Positions 1 to 12,346 of a DNA stretch of 46,359 bases are shown piece after piece. The notes under the pieces are model-generated. The model searched no databases and was not told the DNA's origin. It saw only the letters and a program-made list of their open reading frames with translations. Source of the DNA: Phoronis australis (Eukaryota > Phoronida > Phoronidae); NCBI GenBank assembly GCA_002633005.1, contig NMRA01001159.1, forward strand, positions 1 to 46,359. Direction: 5' to 3'. The translations under genes and the position numbers were made by a program. Position 1 is the first letter of the stretch; the number at the start of each line of letters is the position of its first letter.

Positions 1-114
1 TGCTTTTGGGACATTAAATTGAGAAAAAGATCAAGGAAATGTGTCCCTAAACATTTTAAACTATCCTTATATAAACAACTAGTTCAACTAAACAACCTGT
101 GTGTCATTACTTAC

Positions 115-213
115 CCAATCACGTACATCTACACTGGCCTTGTTGGCCAACAGCACCTTCACTGTGTCTGTATGACCACTCTGTGCTGCCATGTGCAGCG
201 GTGTCCGGCCCCC
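115..213 (-). CDS. Ankyrin-repeat exon, type A (copy 1)
   Basis: This is a 99-bp (33-codon) exon on the minus strand, the most 3' exon visible. The acceptor ends TTACATAG and the donor is GTAAGT after a TGG codon. The translation contains the ankyrin core TPLHMAA, then a G-H turn, the helix TVKVLL, and a loop ending in SVDVRD. This is a full ankyrin repeat, the ~33-residue helix-turn-helix module used for protein-protein contacts. Both exon ends are phase 0. It is nearly a copy of the exon at 570-668. One substitution turns the usual acidic/lysine end of the repeat into W. The protein continues beyond the left edge. Ankyrin identity is strong; the wider domain composition and function of the protein cannot be seen. 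Confidence 0.85.
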
Positions 214-569
214 CTATGTAATATATAATGGAGATGTGTGAATGGACGATCAACGTTTAGAGCTAATTAACATACACGGGGGAAAGTGAACTTGTAAGAT
301 GACATAAATGAAACATTACTGACCCCTCTAAGACGCTACAATACTTGTAATGATTTCAAGAATCAAGTGTTACAGATTTTAAAACGCTACAGAACATGTT
401 ACAACTCTACGCAGCTTTGGTTCTTCACCAAGAAAAGCAGACGACATTGAACTTATTGATTTTGGACAATAAATTGTGAAAAATATCAACAAAATGTGTT
501 CCTAAACATTTTAAACTATCCTTATCTTAACAACTAGTTCAACTAAACAACCTGTGTGTCATTACTTGC

Positions 570-668
570 CTCATCACGTACATCTACACTGGCCTTGTTG
601 GCCAACAGCACCTTCACTGTGTCTGTATAACCACGCTCTGCTGCCATGTACAGCGGTGTCTGGCCCCA
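570..668 (-). CDS. Ankyrin-repeat exon, type A (copy 2), with GC donor
   Basis: This is a 99-bp phase-0 minus-strand exon paralogous to 115-213. The core is TPLYMAA (Tyr for the usual His), followed by TDTVKVLLANKASVDVRDE. The acceptor is TTACATAG. The donor reads GAG|GCAAGT: a GC donor with otherwise perfect consensus, where the sister exon has GTAAGT. GC-AG introns are a known minor class of U2 introns and need this kind of strong flanking match, so the exon can still be spliced, perhaps weakly or alternatively. The intron to the next exon is 356 bp. It follows exon 1234-1329 through a 565-bp intron. Confidence 0.83.
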
Positions 669-1233
669 CTATGTAATATATAATGGAGATGTGTGAATGG
701 ACGATCAACGTTTAGAGCTAATTAACATACACAGGGGAAAGTGAACTTGGAAGGTGACATAAATGAAACATTACTGACCCCTCTAAGACGCTACAATACT
801 TGTAATTATTTCAAGAATCAAGTGTTGCAGATTTTAAAACGTTGCTGTAACAACAGAAAATGCTGTAGACGTCGACTGTAAGAAATTACAGAGTTCCTCA
901 ATAACTTGACAGCGATCCCGCCATGTTGTATTTCTTCACCGATTTTCTGGCTTCGTGTTTAATATAAAGTTGTAATGTTGAATGGACGATTGTCATTAAG
1001 AAAAGAAAAGAATCAACGTTAAGTCGACAAATATATTGTTGACATAATTCAAACCTCAATGTTTCATAAAATGCATGTACACGGTACAGATTGAAAAATA
1101 TTTGTTGAAATCATGAGATATGAAAAGTGTATTTACACACAAAATATTAAGTTAAACTTCACATAGTCTACTGCTTTTGTAACAAAGATAACATGGTCTC
1201 AATTCTAATGTCTTCTCAAGTAGTTCCTATTAC

Positions 1234-1329
1234 CTCGTCTTGCACGTCTACATCGGCCCCACCCTGCACCAGCACCCTCACCACCTCCGTCCTGCCCTCC
1301 TCCGTTGCCATGTGAAGTGCTGTCTCGCC
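1234..1329 (-). CDS. Ankyrin-repeat exon, type B (copy in D1)
   Basis: This is a 96-bp (32-codon) phase-0 exon on the minus strand. The acceptor is TTGTTTCTGCAG and the donor GAG|GTAATAGG. The translation has TALHMAT, a G-R turn, EVVRVLVQGGADVDVQDE: a clear ankyrin repeat one residue shorter than the 33-residue type A. GC content is much higher than in its surroundings, as expected for a constrained exon in AT-rich intron sequence. It is one of three close copies (also 13011-13106 and 14733-14828), each at the start of a duplicated segment. The next exon downstream is 570-668. Confidence 0.88.
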
Positions 1330-2009
1330 CTGCAGAAACAATGAACAAGTTATAGCAAACTTCACAATCACTAACTTCACTGTGAATCTTAATGACTTGT
1401 CATGCAAAGGTTGAAATATCACAATTGTACACAGATTCTCTGTTAATTTGATGTGAGTAAAACATTTAATTAAATTTTCCTTTGTTAGCCACAAACTACC
1501 ATGTATTGGACAGCAATGTTGAAGGACGCCTTGTTTCCTTAGTATATCGACCATACCTGCTGGGTGCATCAATTGAAAAACATGGTAAAACTAAGTTATA
1601 CAGTGTACGTCCAGTTTCACTTCTGTCCGAGGTCCAAAATAATTTCTAACGAATGTGTGTCATTGACAAACAGGAATAGAATTATGACAGAATACCAATA
1701 CATGATTAAAATGATATTGGAACTGGCTATTATTAAAATACAACTGAAGTATGAAGTAGTTTAAGGAATATTCAATTAGGCAATCTTTGGTAGGCCTATA
1801 TGGTGTTTTACTGGTTAGGAACAAATGCAGAGAGAACACAGTCAACTTGTTAATGTTATTGAACAAAGTGGTAACTGGTAAAACCTAGAAAAGAATACAC
1901 CCTTCTCTACATATTAAGCACATGATGAAACACATTTTACCAAAGCCATTCTTCTAATAAGACTGATGGTCAATCAATCACGTGGTTCACATTTTGCCGA
2001 AAATCCAGA

Positions 2010-4150
2010 CGAATTGTTCTGATGTTCTGAGTCTCCAGACGTCGAGGCAGTGACCTGGCCAAGCGAACTGCTGCTTTTAAAAAGANTTTGACACTCGTTT
2101 GACATTGTAAATGCTGTGTTTCGGCATGGACACTATTTTCAAACTTGCTTAAAAAGTTTGACAAGATCAATGATTTACCTTATTCAACATTTTGTTTTTG
2201 ATGTTGCGTAATGAACGGAAAGTCAAAAATATGCGGTGTCCAAGACTTTCATATTCAGTACGGAACGATCACGACCTTTTCATGACAAGCAAACAAGGAC
2301 TACAAAAAAGTCAACATCAACATAAGCTGCCTCTACTTGCCGACGGCCACTTGGACCCGACGTTTACTTGGATAAAATATAGAAAACGGACTTATAAATA
2401 ACGTGCAAAAATGCAAAATCATGAGTCATGGAGTCATGTCCTCCATACCAAAAATAATGATAACATGTTGCACCGCAAATTCTCATGAAATTACCATTTC
2501 ATCTAATACAGAGCAGATCACTTTCCCCTTGTTAATAAATTTACAGAAAAATCACGCATTTGCAGTTGACAGGTTTTATTTTTGAAATTTGGAAATAAAA
2601 GAAAATGCTCTGTCATCAACAGAAATTAAAAATATTTACGAACAAAACTTAAAAAGACCAGGTGAGCTGGTTGAAATCTGTTTCAGTGGTGAAGAATTAC
2701 ATCCAATATTTCAATTTAGTTTGTTTATAGGGTTCCAAGCCTCTAATAAAAGATAATTTGGGAGTTAATAACTAGACATGCATTTGCACGTCAACACTGC
2801 ATTTCATTTCAATGAAATGTTCAGAACCTATATTTGAGCATTCAATGGATTCTGAGCAAAATAAAGCAACGCAATAGCGATCGCTTCAATTGTGTTGAGA
2901 AATAAATTTTTAGTTCACAATATATTAGTGACCATTAGAACAGAGAATCTGGTTTCAAGATCAAGAATTGGCCCATGTCGCTTCTTACTTTACAAGCGCA
3001 ATTCCCAGACCCGAGTGTTCACTAGTTACATGTACCTACAGCAGGGTGATAATCACTCCTAGCGATAAATTTCATGACCCGCTTTCATCAAACGAGAGAC
3101 AATGAAATTTGAAAAGTCAGCCACACGACCATGACAAGAACGTCTCTCTTTTAAAAACACAGTTGCGTCGTCACCGTTAACTAACAGTTATTATTGAGCA
3201 CATTCTCCACGCGTTAGAATGTTGTAATAGAACAACTGTACAGACTCAAAGTCTCATGCAAGCTGAGGATTTGGCCACCAGTATCAACTTGCAATATGCG
3301 GCTTGGAATTTCCAACATATGATTAGTGAGTTTTTATATATACATGTACATTTCTGGCAGATACATGGCAAATATGGTGCAACTCCCATGGATCCTACTA
3401 TCATTTACTTGTTGCCAAATGAAGTTCAAAGGAACACGAACAGAGAACAGTCTCATTGATGAACAGGATGTAAACACACGTGTAACGGGTGAGTATGAAA
3501 TAGTGCTGAATACGTCTTTGACGCGTTTTGTTGACTAGTTTTTAGATCCTTTTCAAATTTTCCGATGGGCCGAAAAGTTCTTAACAACAACAGAACACGT
3601 GATCACAGGTCACAAAACAGCGACGTATCCAGTAATTCTGTAACGATTAACTTAACAAACTATGTGGTGGAAAGGCGTATTATTTTAAGTAAAGCGTTGA
3701 GATTGTCCAATTACAATATCCTGGACAGTACCGTATTGCTACACTTCTCGGTCCCGGGGGGGGGGTCATGATTTGGAAATATCAGGCAACAGCCTGTTTG
3801 AACATGTGTCTCATTTTTCTTTTCATCGCAAACGACATCAAACGACTGAATGACAACCGTAGGCATACTAATAGCCGAACCTCAGCCACGGCTTGGGTTT
3901 CAGCGGACCAGTTTTGGGCTGCAAACTATTGCAAAGTAGACGCGACATTTATTGGAACAAGCACCCAGTGCTCTACAAATCGCCACCTTTAACTCGTGAA
4001 CATCTTCACTAAGGCGCCAATAGCTTTGGCAAGTGCCCACCTCTCCTTTAACTCTCTGAAATTGATTTTCAAAACTGCAAGACGCGTTTAAAAAGCGCTA
4101 AACGGATTAAAGTTTGGAGTCGCAGTGTTTTATGTTTGCAGTGGTCGTCC
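2010..4150. repeat. Subunit U1 of an older ~2.1-kb tandem pair (D1)
   Basis: U1 and U2 (about 4225-6440) are diverged tandem copies. Matching landmarks: the start 'cagacgtcgaggcagtgacc' vs 'aagacgtggcagtggtct'; 3256-3380 (gctgaggatttggccacc) vs 5130-5235 (gctgagattttggccact); 3820-3880 vs 5825-5880; and 4010-4130 vs 6320-6440. No protein is recognisable in either. Confidence 0.7.
2086..2086. other. Assembly gap (single N)
   Basis: The left flank ends '...gcttttaaaaaga', which in D2 leads into the 'gcgctttgcc' segment. The right flank resumes at 'tttgacactcgtttgac', the far end of that same segment. The N therefore replaces roughly 170-200 bp of the segment that is inverted at 4278-4500; it is not one missing base. 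Confidence 0.8.
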
Positions 4151-4226
4151 TTAGGGTTAGGTCTTAGGGTTAGGGTTTAAGGTCAAGGTTAGGGTTAGGG
4201 TTAGGTTTAGGGTTAGGAATAGGGTT
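4149..4226 (+). repeat. Interstitial telomere-like (TTAGGG)n tract, D1
   Basis: This is an imperfect run of TTAGGG hexamers with variants (TTAGGTC, TTTAAGG, GTTTAG) at the junction between U1 and U2. TTAGGG is the ancestral metazoan telomere repeat. The tract is degenerate and internal, so it is not an active telomere. A parallel tract lies at 17928-18020. Confidence 0.85.
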
Positions 4227-6440
4227 CTCCTCTCCTCCGTCTTGAAAAGACGTGGCAGTGGTCTGGCCAGGTGAAGTGTTGCTTTCAACCCCATTTAGAA
4301 CGTCTGCACGTCAAACGAATGTCAAACAACTCAAATAGAAGAATTATAGCTTGATGGTGATTGGCCATGGTCTCTTTCATTGGTTCATTGTGATAAGGAA
4401 ATGCCCCTTTAAATATTTTCAAGAACAGGCAAATGTATCAATTTATCGCATGTACACGTGAAAACTGTAGCCTACGGCAAAGCGCTATTTTTAGAGCAAC
4501 GATTAGAATTTTCTATTTTAAGATAATCGATAATTTACCTTAGGGTGTTGTTTAAAGAGGGAAATGTTAACAATTTTGAATTCTCAAAGAATTTCATATG
4601 CAAAGGGACGATCACGATTGCTTAGATGACAAACAAACACGGAGTACAAAATATTATACATCTTGAACATAAGCCGCACTTTGATGTTACGTCACGACTC
4701 GCAGACGGACACTTGGATCACACGGTCAGTGAATGGACAAAATAAACAAAAATACGTACAGATGTGTACAAATGGAAAATAATGCATAATAGAATATGGC
4801 ACTCATACCCAAAATTATGAAAACATATTGAACCTTAAAACAACTGCCTGTTTGAAAAATATCTTCATGTCAATAAAGCCTTAAAATATCGTTTATTAAA
4901 AATCACCCAAGAAGTGCAATGCATCATGTGAACATCATTCCATCTATTAATAGAGGACAATCTGGAAATCTATAATTAGACATGCATTTGAACGTCAACA
5001 CTGGGTGCATGCTCGCGAATGGCCGAGACAAAATGTCGCCCCCCTTGAGATATCCTAGATCCGCCACTGTATTGAATTCATTCTCGACACGTTACTCCTG
5101 TACTACTGTACAGAACCAACTTTTCACGCCAGCTGAGATTTTGGCCACTCGTATCAAGTCGCAATATGCGTCTTGGAATTTTCAACATAACCGTACTGAG
5201 TTTTTACATGTACACCTCTTGGTTGAAACCTGGCCAATATGAATCGACTCATGAGGGTCTGAACACAATTTTGTTGTTGCCAAATTAAGTTCAAAAGAAC
5301 TCTCACGGAGAACAGCCCGATAACTGACTAGCAGTTGCAAACATACATGTATCGCGAAAAAATGAAATAATCCTGAAAGAGTTTTTGTTGAAATGTACTT
5401 TGGTTACTTTTTCAAATATTCGGATGCGCCGAAGAATATGCCAGACCACGTGATAAAACGTCACAAAACAGTGACGTTTACGATAAAGTTACCAAACTTT
5501 GTCTTGGAAAAAACATGTAAATTTTTTTGAGAAAATTGTCCGGATTGTGAAATTATAATATCCCAGATCATGGGCTACGTAGCACTGAGGAAAGTTAGGG
5601 TTATAACCCCCAGACCCCCTATGGAGCACCGCCCGTAGTCCATGGCACTGAAAACAGTGGGGGTACAGCCACCCGCCAACCACTATGGTGGGACGCCCGT
5701 GCAGATAATAGATCCCATTGCGACATTGTTTGGTTTTGTTCTTTGTGCTTACGGTCGAGTCCCGGCAAGGGATCGTGATTCGGTAATGTTAAGTAACAGC
5801 CTGTTTGAACATGCGTCCTGTTTTTTTCGCAAAAGACATAAAGCGAGTAAATTACAACCCTAGGTCCACTAATAGGCAAACGACGTCTTTTTCAGCGGAA
5901 AAGTTTTGATTTGCTACATATAACTATTGCAACTTATTTTTAAACAAGCAGACATAAAGTTTTACGAAATCATTTTAGTCTTCTATTCGCACACACCATG
6001 CCAATTTTTTACTCCCCAGATCATCAGTCGACTATGTCATTGATTTTTAAAACTTGCTTGGGAAAAAATATTGTTCCGACTGACACGTCAGCCAAAAAGA
6101 GTTAAGAATTTTGCGGGTGGTTGGAAAACACGTGGATGTTAACGAAATACACACATTCGCGCCTTGGTGGCGTTGCACCATTTCTTGCTATTGCAGTCTT
6201 TTGATGTTTTTGTATGCAACCATTTGGTAAAAAACTAAATTTGCGCCTTTTTTAACTTTGAAACATTTTGTAACAAGCGCCCACTGGTCTACTATTCGTC
6301 ACTCTTAATTTTTGACAAAATTCAATAAGCCGCCAACAGCTCTAGCAAGCCCCACCATTAATTTCCCTCACTGAAATTCATTTTCAACACTGCAAGATGC
6401 GTTTAATATGCGGTAACCGGACCAATGTTTTGAGTCGCAG
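4225..6440. repeat. Subunit U2 of the older tandem pair (D1)
   Basis: This is the second member of the ~2.1-kb tandem pair. Its D2 counterpart is about 19645-21800, and the U1 counterpart in D2 is about 15846-17925, with a truncated extra copy at 14125-14691. In D1, 223 bp near the start of U2 (4278-4500) are inverted. D1 lacks ~320 bp present in D2 at about 20435-20755. Confidence 0.7.
4278..4500 (-). repeat. Inverted 223-bp segment within U2 (D1)
   Basis: The segment begins GTTGCTTTCAACCCC and ends TTTAGAGCAAC, so it is bounded by short inverted repeats GTTGCT/AGCAAC. The interior is the reverse complement of 19702-19925 (D2), while both flanks match D2 in direct orientation. Landmarks in the inverted order here are 'TTTAGAACGTCTGCACGTC', 'GGCCATGGTCTCTTT' and 'CTACGGCAAAGCGCT'. 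Confidence 0.85.
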
Positions 6441-7979
6441 TGTATTAAGTGTGTGGGGGTCCACGGAGACATCGAATTCTGTAAGCTACCGCGTGGTTTG
6501 AAACTGTCATCTACGTTGTCTATAGTCGGCCACACACTTATTGTGTTTAAGAACAAATTCGTTTTTCAAAAGAATCCCTTCTTTTATCAATATTTAAAAG
6601 CAAAGTCCCGGATTCGGTTGATGTCTCCGAATGAGAAGTAACCCCTCTGGCATGCATGTTGGGATCACGTGTCGTTTCTAGGCTAACATACATGTATATT
6701 CTGCAAATTTGTATGGCACGTACAATGTATCCGGTCCCAAGGAGCAAACTCGAATTACACGGTAATGGGAAGCCGCTCGGATTGAATATTATTTGGAGGT
6801 TCCAAGGGATTTCAATGGCGGTACAGAAAAATACAGTTACACCAAACAGTAAGAACTCGATTATGCGACCTGAAATTTGGAATTACTTGACGACGCAGGT
6901 AAAATCATAATCTCAACATTTTCTCGACGGCCTAAAACTTAATTTGGCGCATTTGGTTAATTTCTTGTAACCTGAATTTCGTGACGGCTTGATGGGATTT
7001 TGGCTAGGTCACAAAATGCGGATATAAAACGAGTTATTATTAGTTTTGCATTTGCCATGACCAAAATGTTAAGCATTGTCTAAAAATAAAATTGTTTGGA
7101 TAAATAAATTTCGTAAATATACTAAACAAAATGATAAAACAAAAACAAACAATAAGCAATACTTCTGTTCATGTCATCCGCGTTTTGTAGTGTAGGTGCT
7201 CAAAAGATTTGATCAGTGTAGGTCAAAGTTTTCCGCATCCAATTACAAGCCATAGTCTTGAATGACAACTTCGTCAAGTAAGCCAGACAAAACTGGTAAC
7301 ACTTTCTTAGCAGGAGACAGGCGAAGAAGGGATACTGCGAAAAAAGGCGAACCAGTTTTGTTATTATCAAAGCTTAAATCAATTACACCAAGTAGCAACA
7401 TTTTAGATCGCTAGGGAATTGTTTAATTAGTACTGGAAAAGTATCATAATTTAACTTCACTATGTCTTTCAAGTAGGATGTAAAGCTTATATCCAGAAAA
7501 GAATCAAATTCGTACTTCCCCTCGTCAGGTCTTCATGTACATTGGACACAACCTGTTTGATATCCGCATGGAGCTTGACAAAACACAGACAAATTTATCA
7601 AAATTGGGGTTCAAGTCTGTGATGACCGAATGTACCAACTAAAACGATCACATTTATTATATGCATATATTTATTAGCGCAACGCTGAGTACAGATGCTT
7701 TCTGGCTGTTGGCCAGAACCGAACAGACCACGAGGTCTCTAACAACTAGATGGAAGACACGCCCACTATATACTAAGACAGTTACCACAAAGTCAGAGTA
7801 ATTTGCAGACACAAATGAGAGTGATGACATGACTGAACTGTCCAATCATTCGAGATCAGTATATTGCTACAATTTGCATTGAATATTTTCAAATTTTATT
7901 CAGTCGCAAAATGATTTTTTCCTGAACATTATCTGGAGTAAGATGTCAGTAAGGCAAGTTACGTGTACACTAGTTAAAA

Positions 7980-8540
7980 TCACTTCAGGACAGCACCCCA
8001 AACCTCGCAGAAACTCGTTCCCAGAATAATACATTCTTCGACAGGGTTGTATGGCGATAGTCCTAATGCCTAATATCTCTGATCACAGCAGATCACTAAA
8101 TTAGGAGACATTCTACAACCGCGGTTGACAGGAAAGAATTTAAAAATATACCATACTGCGTGTTCTAATAGTGTTTCAAATCACTTTCAGGTATTGTCAG
8201 CAAAGTTAGCAAAATGAAAGATGAATCATTTGTTTCCGTCATAGACTAGAAACATCAGTCCAAGGATGTCTTGTTCAATAATATAGTGCATGGGGTCGCA
8301 TAAAATGTATGTAAACAATTATCCGATAAAGCCTCCCGCCAAATAACATCAGAGCTGGTTCAGCAAAAACACTTGAAAAACATGCATCAAGCAAAAAGAG
8401 AAGTCTTAATTTTTTTAGGTTTTCACGAAATCGTTTTTTTAAATTAATTCTTAGGGATAAGCTTAATTATAGCATGATTTTGTGATTCAGCGAGTCCACT
8501 GTTTAAGCTATTCCGCAGTGCTACCTAACAAAAGCATCAT
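7980..8540. other. D1-only stretch, no gene seen
   Basis: After 'gtgtacactagttaaaat' D1 carries ~560 bp with no match I can see in D2, where the inverted arm begins at the same place (23140). No convincing open frame, RNA gene or element ends are visible. Confidence 0.4.
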
Positions 8541-11500
8541 GTGACTTTGGAACGACACTTGTCGATGGGAGTGGCTTCGCCCCTAACACACACCCTTGGT
8601 TACAGCCACGATTCTGGATCGCAGTGTTTAGTACATGAATGCCCAGCCCACACCAGAAGTTTGTTGAGACGGACAACTATACAGGCCCAAAAACTATTGG
8701 GTTCGGCACAAATCATTTTTACTTCGCTAAACAACCTCCCACCCTTCGCCCTCGCTCTAAGGTCAAGATTTGTTTTACTGTGATCCAGTTTTGGGAAAAC
8801 TTTATTTCCGTGGATTCTGAGTGGGCTAACTGCATGGTTATATCTTGTTTTTAGCGTGGGTACGTCAGTCATGACGGGAACGCAAATAAGGACAAGTAAA
8901 TAATTCAGTTTTGAACAGCAAAAATTCATTGCTCAACACTACTGGAAACTAAACACACCAAGGAATTGCAAACACAACCTTTCCAAGCAATAAGTTTAAT
9001 TTTATTTATATAGGGATTTTTAAAACGTTTTTCTATCTATGGTTTTTGAGTCCGAATTTTATCAATGTGTTTGAGTTATTTTAGATATGCAAAAATCTTC
9101 TATAAGTTTACTTTACTATTTGGGGATCCGATTATAGAGTTTTTCCAACTTCAGGGTGCAATTAAATTTACTGAAACATAGTCATATCTTACAAGATTAG
9201 CTTCTAATTGTCAAAAATCATTTATGAATCTATCGATTTTTGTAGCTACATAAACAAGTAAATCAGAAACCAACGAATTTGTGTGACGGGTAACCAGGGG
9301 AATGTGGGAGATGGGGCATTAAAGTGTGTTTGTGCTCGTTTCAGAGGTATCTATAACGGTTCAAGAGGTAAACTTGAAATCCACTGACAAAAAACGACGA
9401 AGTCTTTGTTTATGATTGTGAGAGTTTTTTGAGTACCCCTTTTGACATATACAGTCATCACAACAAGTAGCCTAGACAGTTTTTTGTACATGTGGGACTT
9501 CCTTACAAACAACTCATAGTAACCGTCTTCAAATCTTAAGATACTACGGGAAACAGTAACATTATTTTATAAGTAACCGTCGGAATTAGTCCTTTTGTGT
9601 AATTCACAAATAGCTGTCTTCATGTTCTTCAAAAATCCACACTTTCGATGGCGGCAATCTTACTGTATTTTTCACATTTTTGGTTGTTTGGGTCGAATGG
9701 CTGTGCTTTGCACAAATGTTTTGACTTTTTTGACAATTTGGAATCTCAACTTCCTTGTGAATACTTGGCAGTGTCGGATTTAGTTGTTTAGTGGGACAAA
9801 GGGACATTTCTCCCGAACTGCTCCAACGAGAGAGGGTACCGTCTGAAATGCGACACCTTGAGATGATAGGTTAAACACCATTAAGCTTGGAAAAAAAATG
9901 TGACAGTGCATTCCGCTGTCGTGTGGTCCGACAACGATGTAGGGAGTGACATCTTTGAACATGAAAGCCGGTTGCACGATTTCATAAAAAGCAACAAAAT
10001 AGAGGTAATCGACTCCAACATTGGGCCCTCTCCGTGAGTGGCCCCTTAAAAATTTGTCAATAAAACACAATAACGGGGGCCACTTGAATGACATCAATGT
10101 ACATGTATGCGCAGTTACAAAAATCTGTGGACGAAATTTGGTATCAAATTGTTCCACGTTTTTCTAAGAATTTATTCACAATTCTGTCCCATGTATTTTT
10201 ATAACTGAAAAAGAAATCCACGAAAAAACCCTCACGCCACTTTAGCAGATTTTGCGGTTACTCTAAAGGAACAATCATAAATTTCGTATTTTTCAGATAA
10301 TTGACATTAACCTTCACATGTGTCTCTGGTTTTAAATGCACACTGTTCACCATTTCAAAAAACTTGTAAAAGCTTGTGTTAACAGGTATTACTGTTTCCA
10401 GGCGAAATATTTGCACAGTTGGCATTCTAAAGGCGGTTTATGGTGAAACGTATATTTTCCGGGATATAATTTTGACAAACATTTTACATATTCAATATTT
10501 TCACGAGATAAGTTAACTTTGTCATCATATCAGTTGGTTTATATCATGACAAAGGACGCCAGGTGTAACCTGCCATTGAGTTGAAACTGGTCAGTTTTGG
10601 ATGGGTTTTCAATTCCGTCAAAACTAGTTGCACTCTGAAATTTTCCGTATTCGTTTTTTTCTTCTTTTTACGAGAAGATTCTCTGAATGTTGAGTCAAGG
10701 CATACGCATGTAGATATAATATTCAGTCATGGTTTCAGAATGGTTTTCAAACACTTTTGTGTCGATAATATACGAAAACAAAGTGTTAATAAAGAGTGAT
10801 TTCAATGTCAAGAACAGCCTCTGGTACAGACATGCTGAAGACTGCTAAACCGCAACAGGGGCTAAACTTTTTAATCCTGATGCCACCTATAGGGAACTCT
10901 GATAACAAGATTGCCTTAATTACTGTGAACTTCTAGGAATGAACACTTGTGCACGAAACAAATTATGAATTAAAACTGTCAGATCGTGAATGCGACAAAC
11001 TGGAACCCTATCATTGACGACAACGTCACAAACAAATCCGTATTTTCACTTGCTAGAACGCCTTTCGAAATCCTAAGTGGACATACATGTATCCTATAGT
11101 CAACTACATGTTATATACTAAAGCGAAGAGACAAACTTTGATTCAAAAACATCAAGAGAGAGAGAGATCTATAAAATAAATACATTATACTGATCAAACA
11201 CAAAACAAACAATCCGTTGATTTTTAAAAAATTTAAAACAATTTCACGATGCGGGAACCTGTACTACGTGTTTGGAATGGTCGTGAGGAGTGCGGCGTCG
11301 TCATGAGCATATTGATGTAGGAACACAGCACCAGTCGAACAAAACAGTCTTTAAAATGTAGAAATCGATCCTATATGTAAATAAAACAGTTTTGTCCAGT
11401 AGCTTAGGAGTCGTGGCAAGCTCTGAAATCTTCTTACGTTAGTGTGACAAGGAAAGACAGGCCAGTGCAACAAGGTAGCCCTGGTGAAGTGAAAAATGAA

Positions 11501-12244
11501 GAATATCGGTGAAAGTTTCTCATAAAATGATGCATTACAGTATGTCGGTGATTTAATACAACTCATACTGTGAGCAATATTCCATGCGTGTGCTGAAAAA
11601 GTTTCAGCTAAAATTGTGATTGATTAACAAGGACATGTAAAGAGCAAATTAGGCAGTAGGACGAGCGACAGTGCGGACTCGCCAGTGAGATGGTTAAGAA
11701 TTAGTCAAATTTTAATCAGAATAGATTGTTTAACTTTATAATTACCAATTGTTCTCGAGGAGTATTGTCGGATAGGTGACTTGACAAAGATTGGATGTAT
11801 TTGCTAATGGTGTCCTAAAGTAAGAACACAAATAAGAAGCTGCGGCAGGCGATTGTCATTGACTATTTTGGACAGAGTGAAATCGATGTAAAAACATTTT
11901 ACATTTTTTCAGATCAACCAATTTTAAGTGTTGTTAACTTGTATTGACAAAGATCACTTTGCAGAAGTAATTGGCCACGACGATCAAGTACTATAGATAA
12001 GGTATCTAACATTGCACGAGCACGGCGGTTTGGAACGTTTTAGAGTAAAAATATATACATGTAGGCACATCTCAACTCTGCTTTAGGGGAGGGCTGTGAA
12101 ACCAGGAGGAAAAGAGTTTGATCACAAGGGTCCATTTATGAAGAAGTCAAAAGTACAATGAGATGGCTAAGATGACAGGTCTAGCACGAGAATACAGAAA
12201 TATGTGATTATACACCACGCATGATCGATGCTTTGAAAACAAAA

Positions 12245-12346
12245 GGGAAGTCAAACATGTGAATCAAGTTTGATAACATAGGGAAGTCAAACATGTGAAT
12301 CAAGTTTGATAACATAGGGAAGTCAAACATGTGAATCAAGTTTGAT
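12245..12346. repeat. 36-bp tandem repeat, about 2.8 copies
   Basis: The unit starting GGGAAGTCAAACATGTGAAT occurs at 12245, 12281 and 12317 with essentially no divergence. D2 has a single diverged copy near 30180-30215, so the array expanded after the D duplication. Confidence 0.9.

Larger units (their letters stand above)
1..840. repeat. Tandem ~456-bp module carrying a type-A ankyrin exon
   Basis: Bases 1-456 and 457 to about 840 are two diverged copies of one module. Each has the same left flank (an 'ACATTTTAAACTATCCTTAT' block), then the ankyrin exon, then the same intron beginning 'ATGTAATATATAATGGAGAT'. The exons are spaced 455 bp apart. The second copy continues past 840 into the intron leading to the exon at 1234. 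The module contains a complete phase-0 exon, so its duplication adds one ankyrin repeat without a frame change. Confidence 0.85.

Noticed and set aside
1216-1572. 118-codon minus-strand frame as a single-exon protein
   Set aside because: Only its 96-bp core is ankyrin; the rest is intron sequence read through the acceptor and donor.
4149-4226. True chromosome end
   Set aside because: The tract is short, degenerate and internal, and is duplicated at 17928 with unique sequence on both sides.
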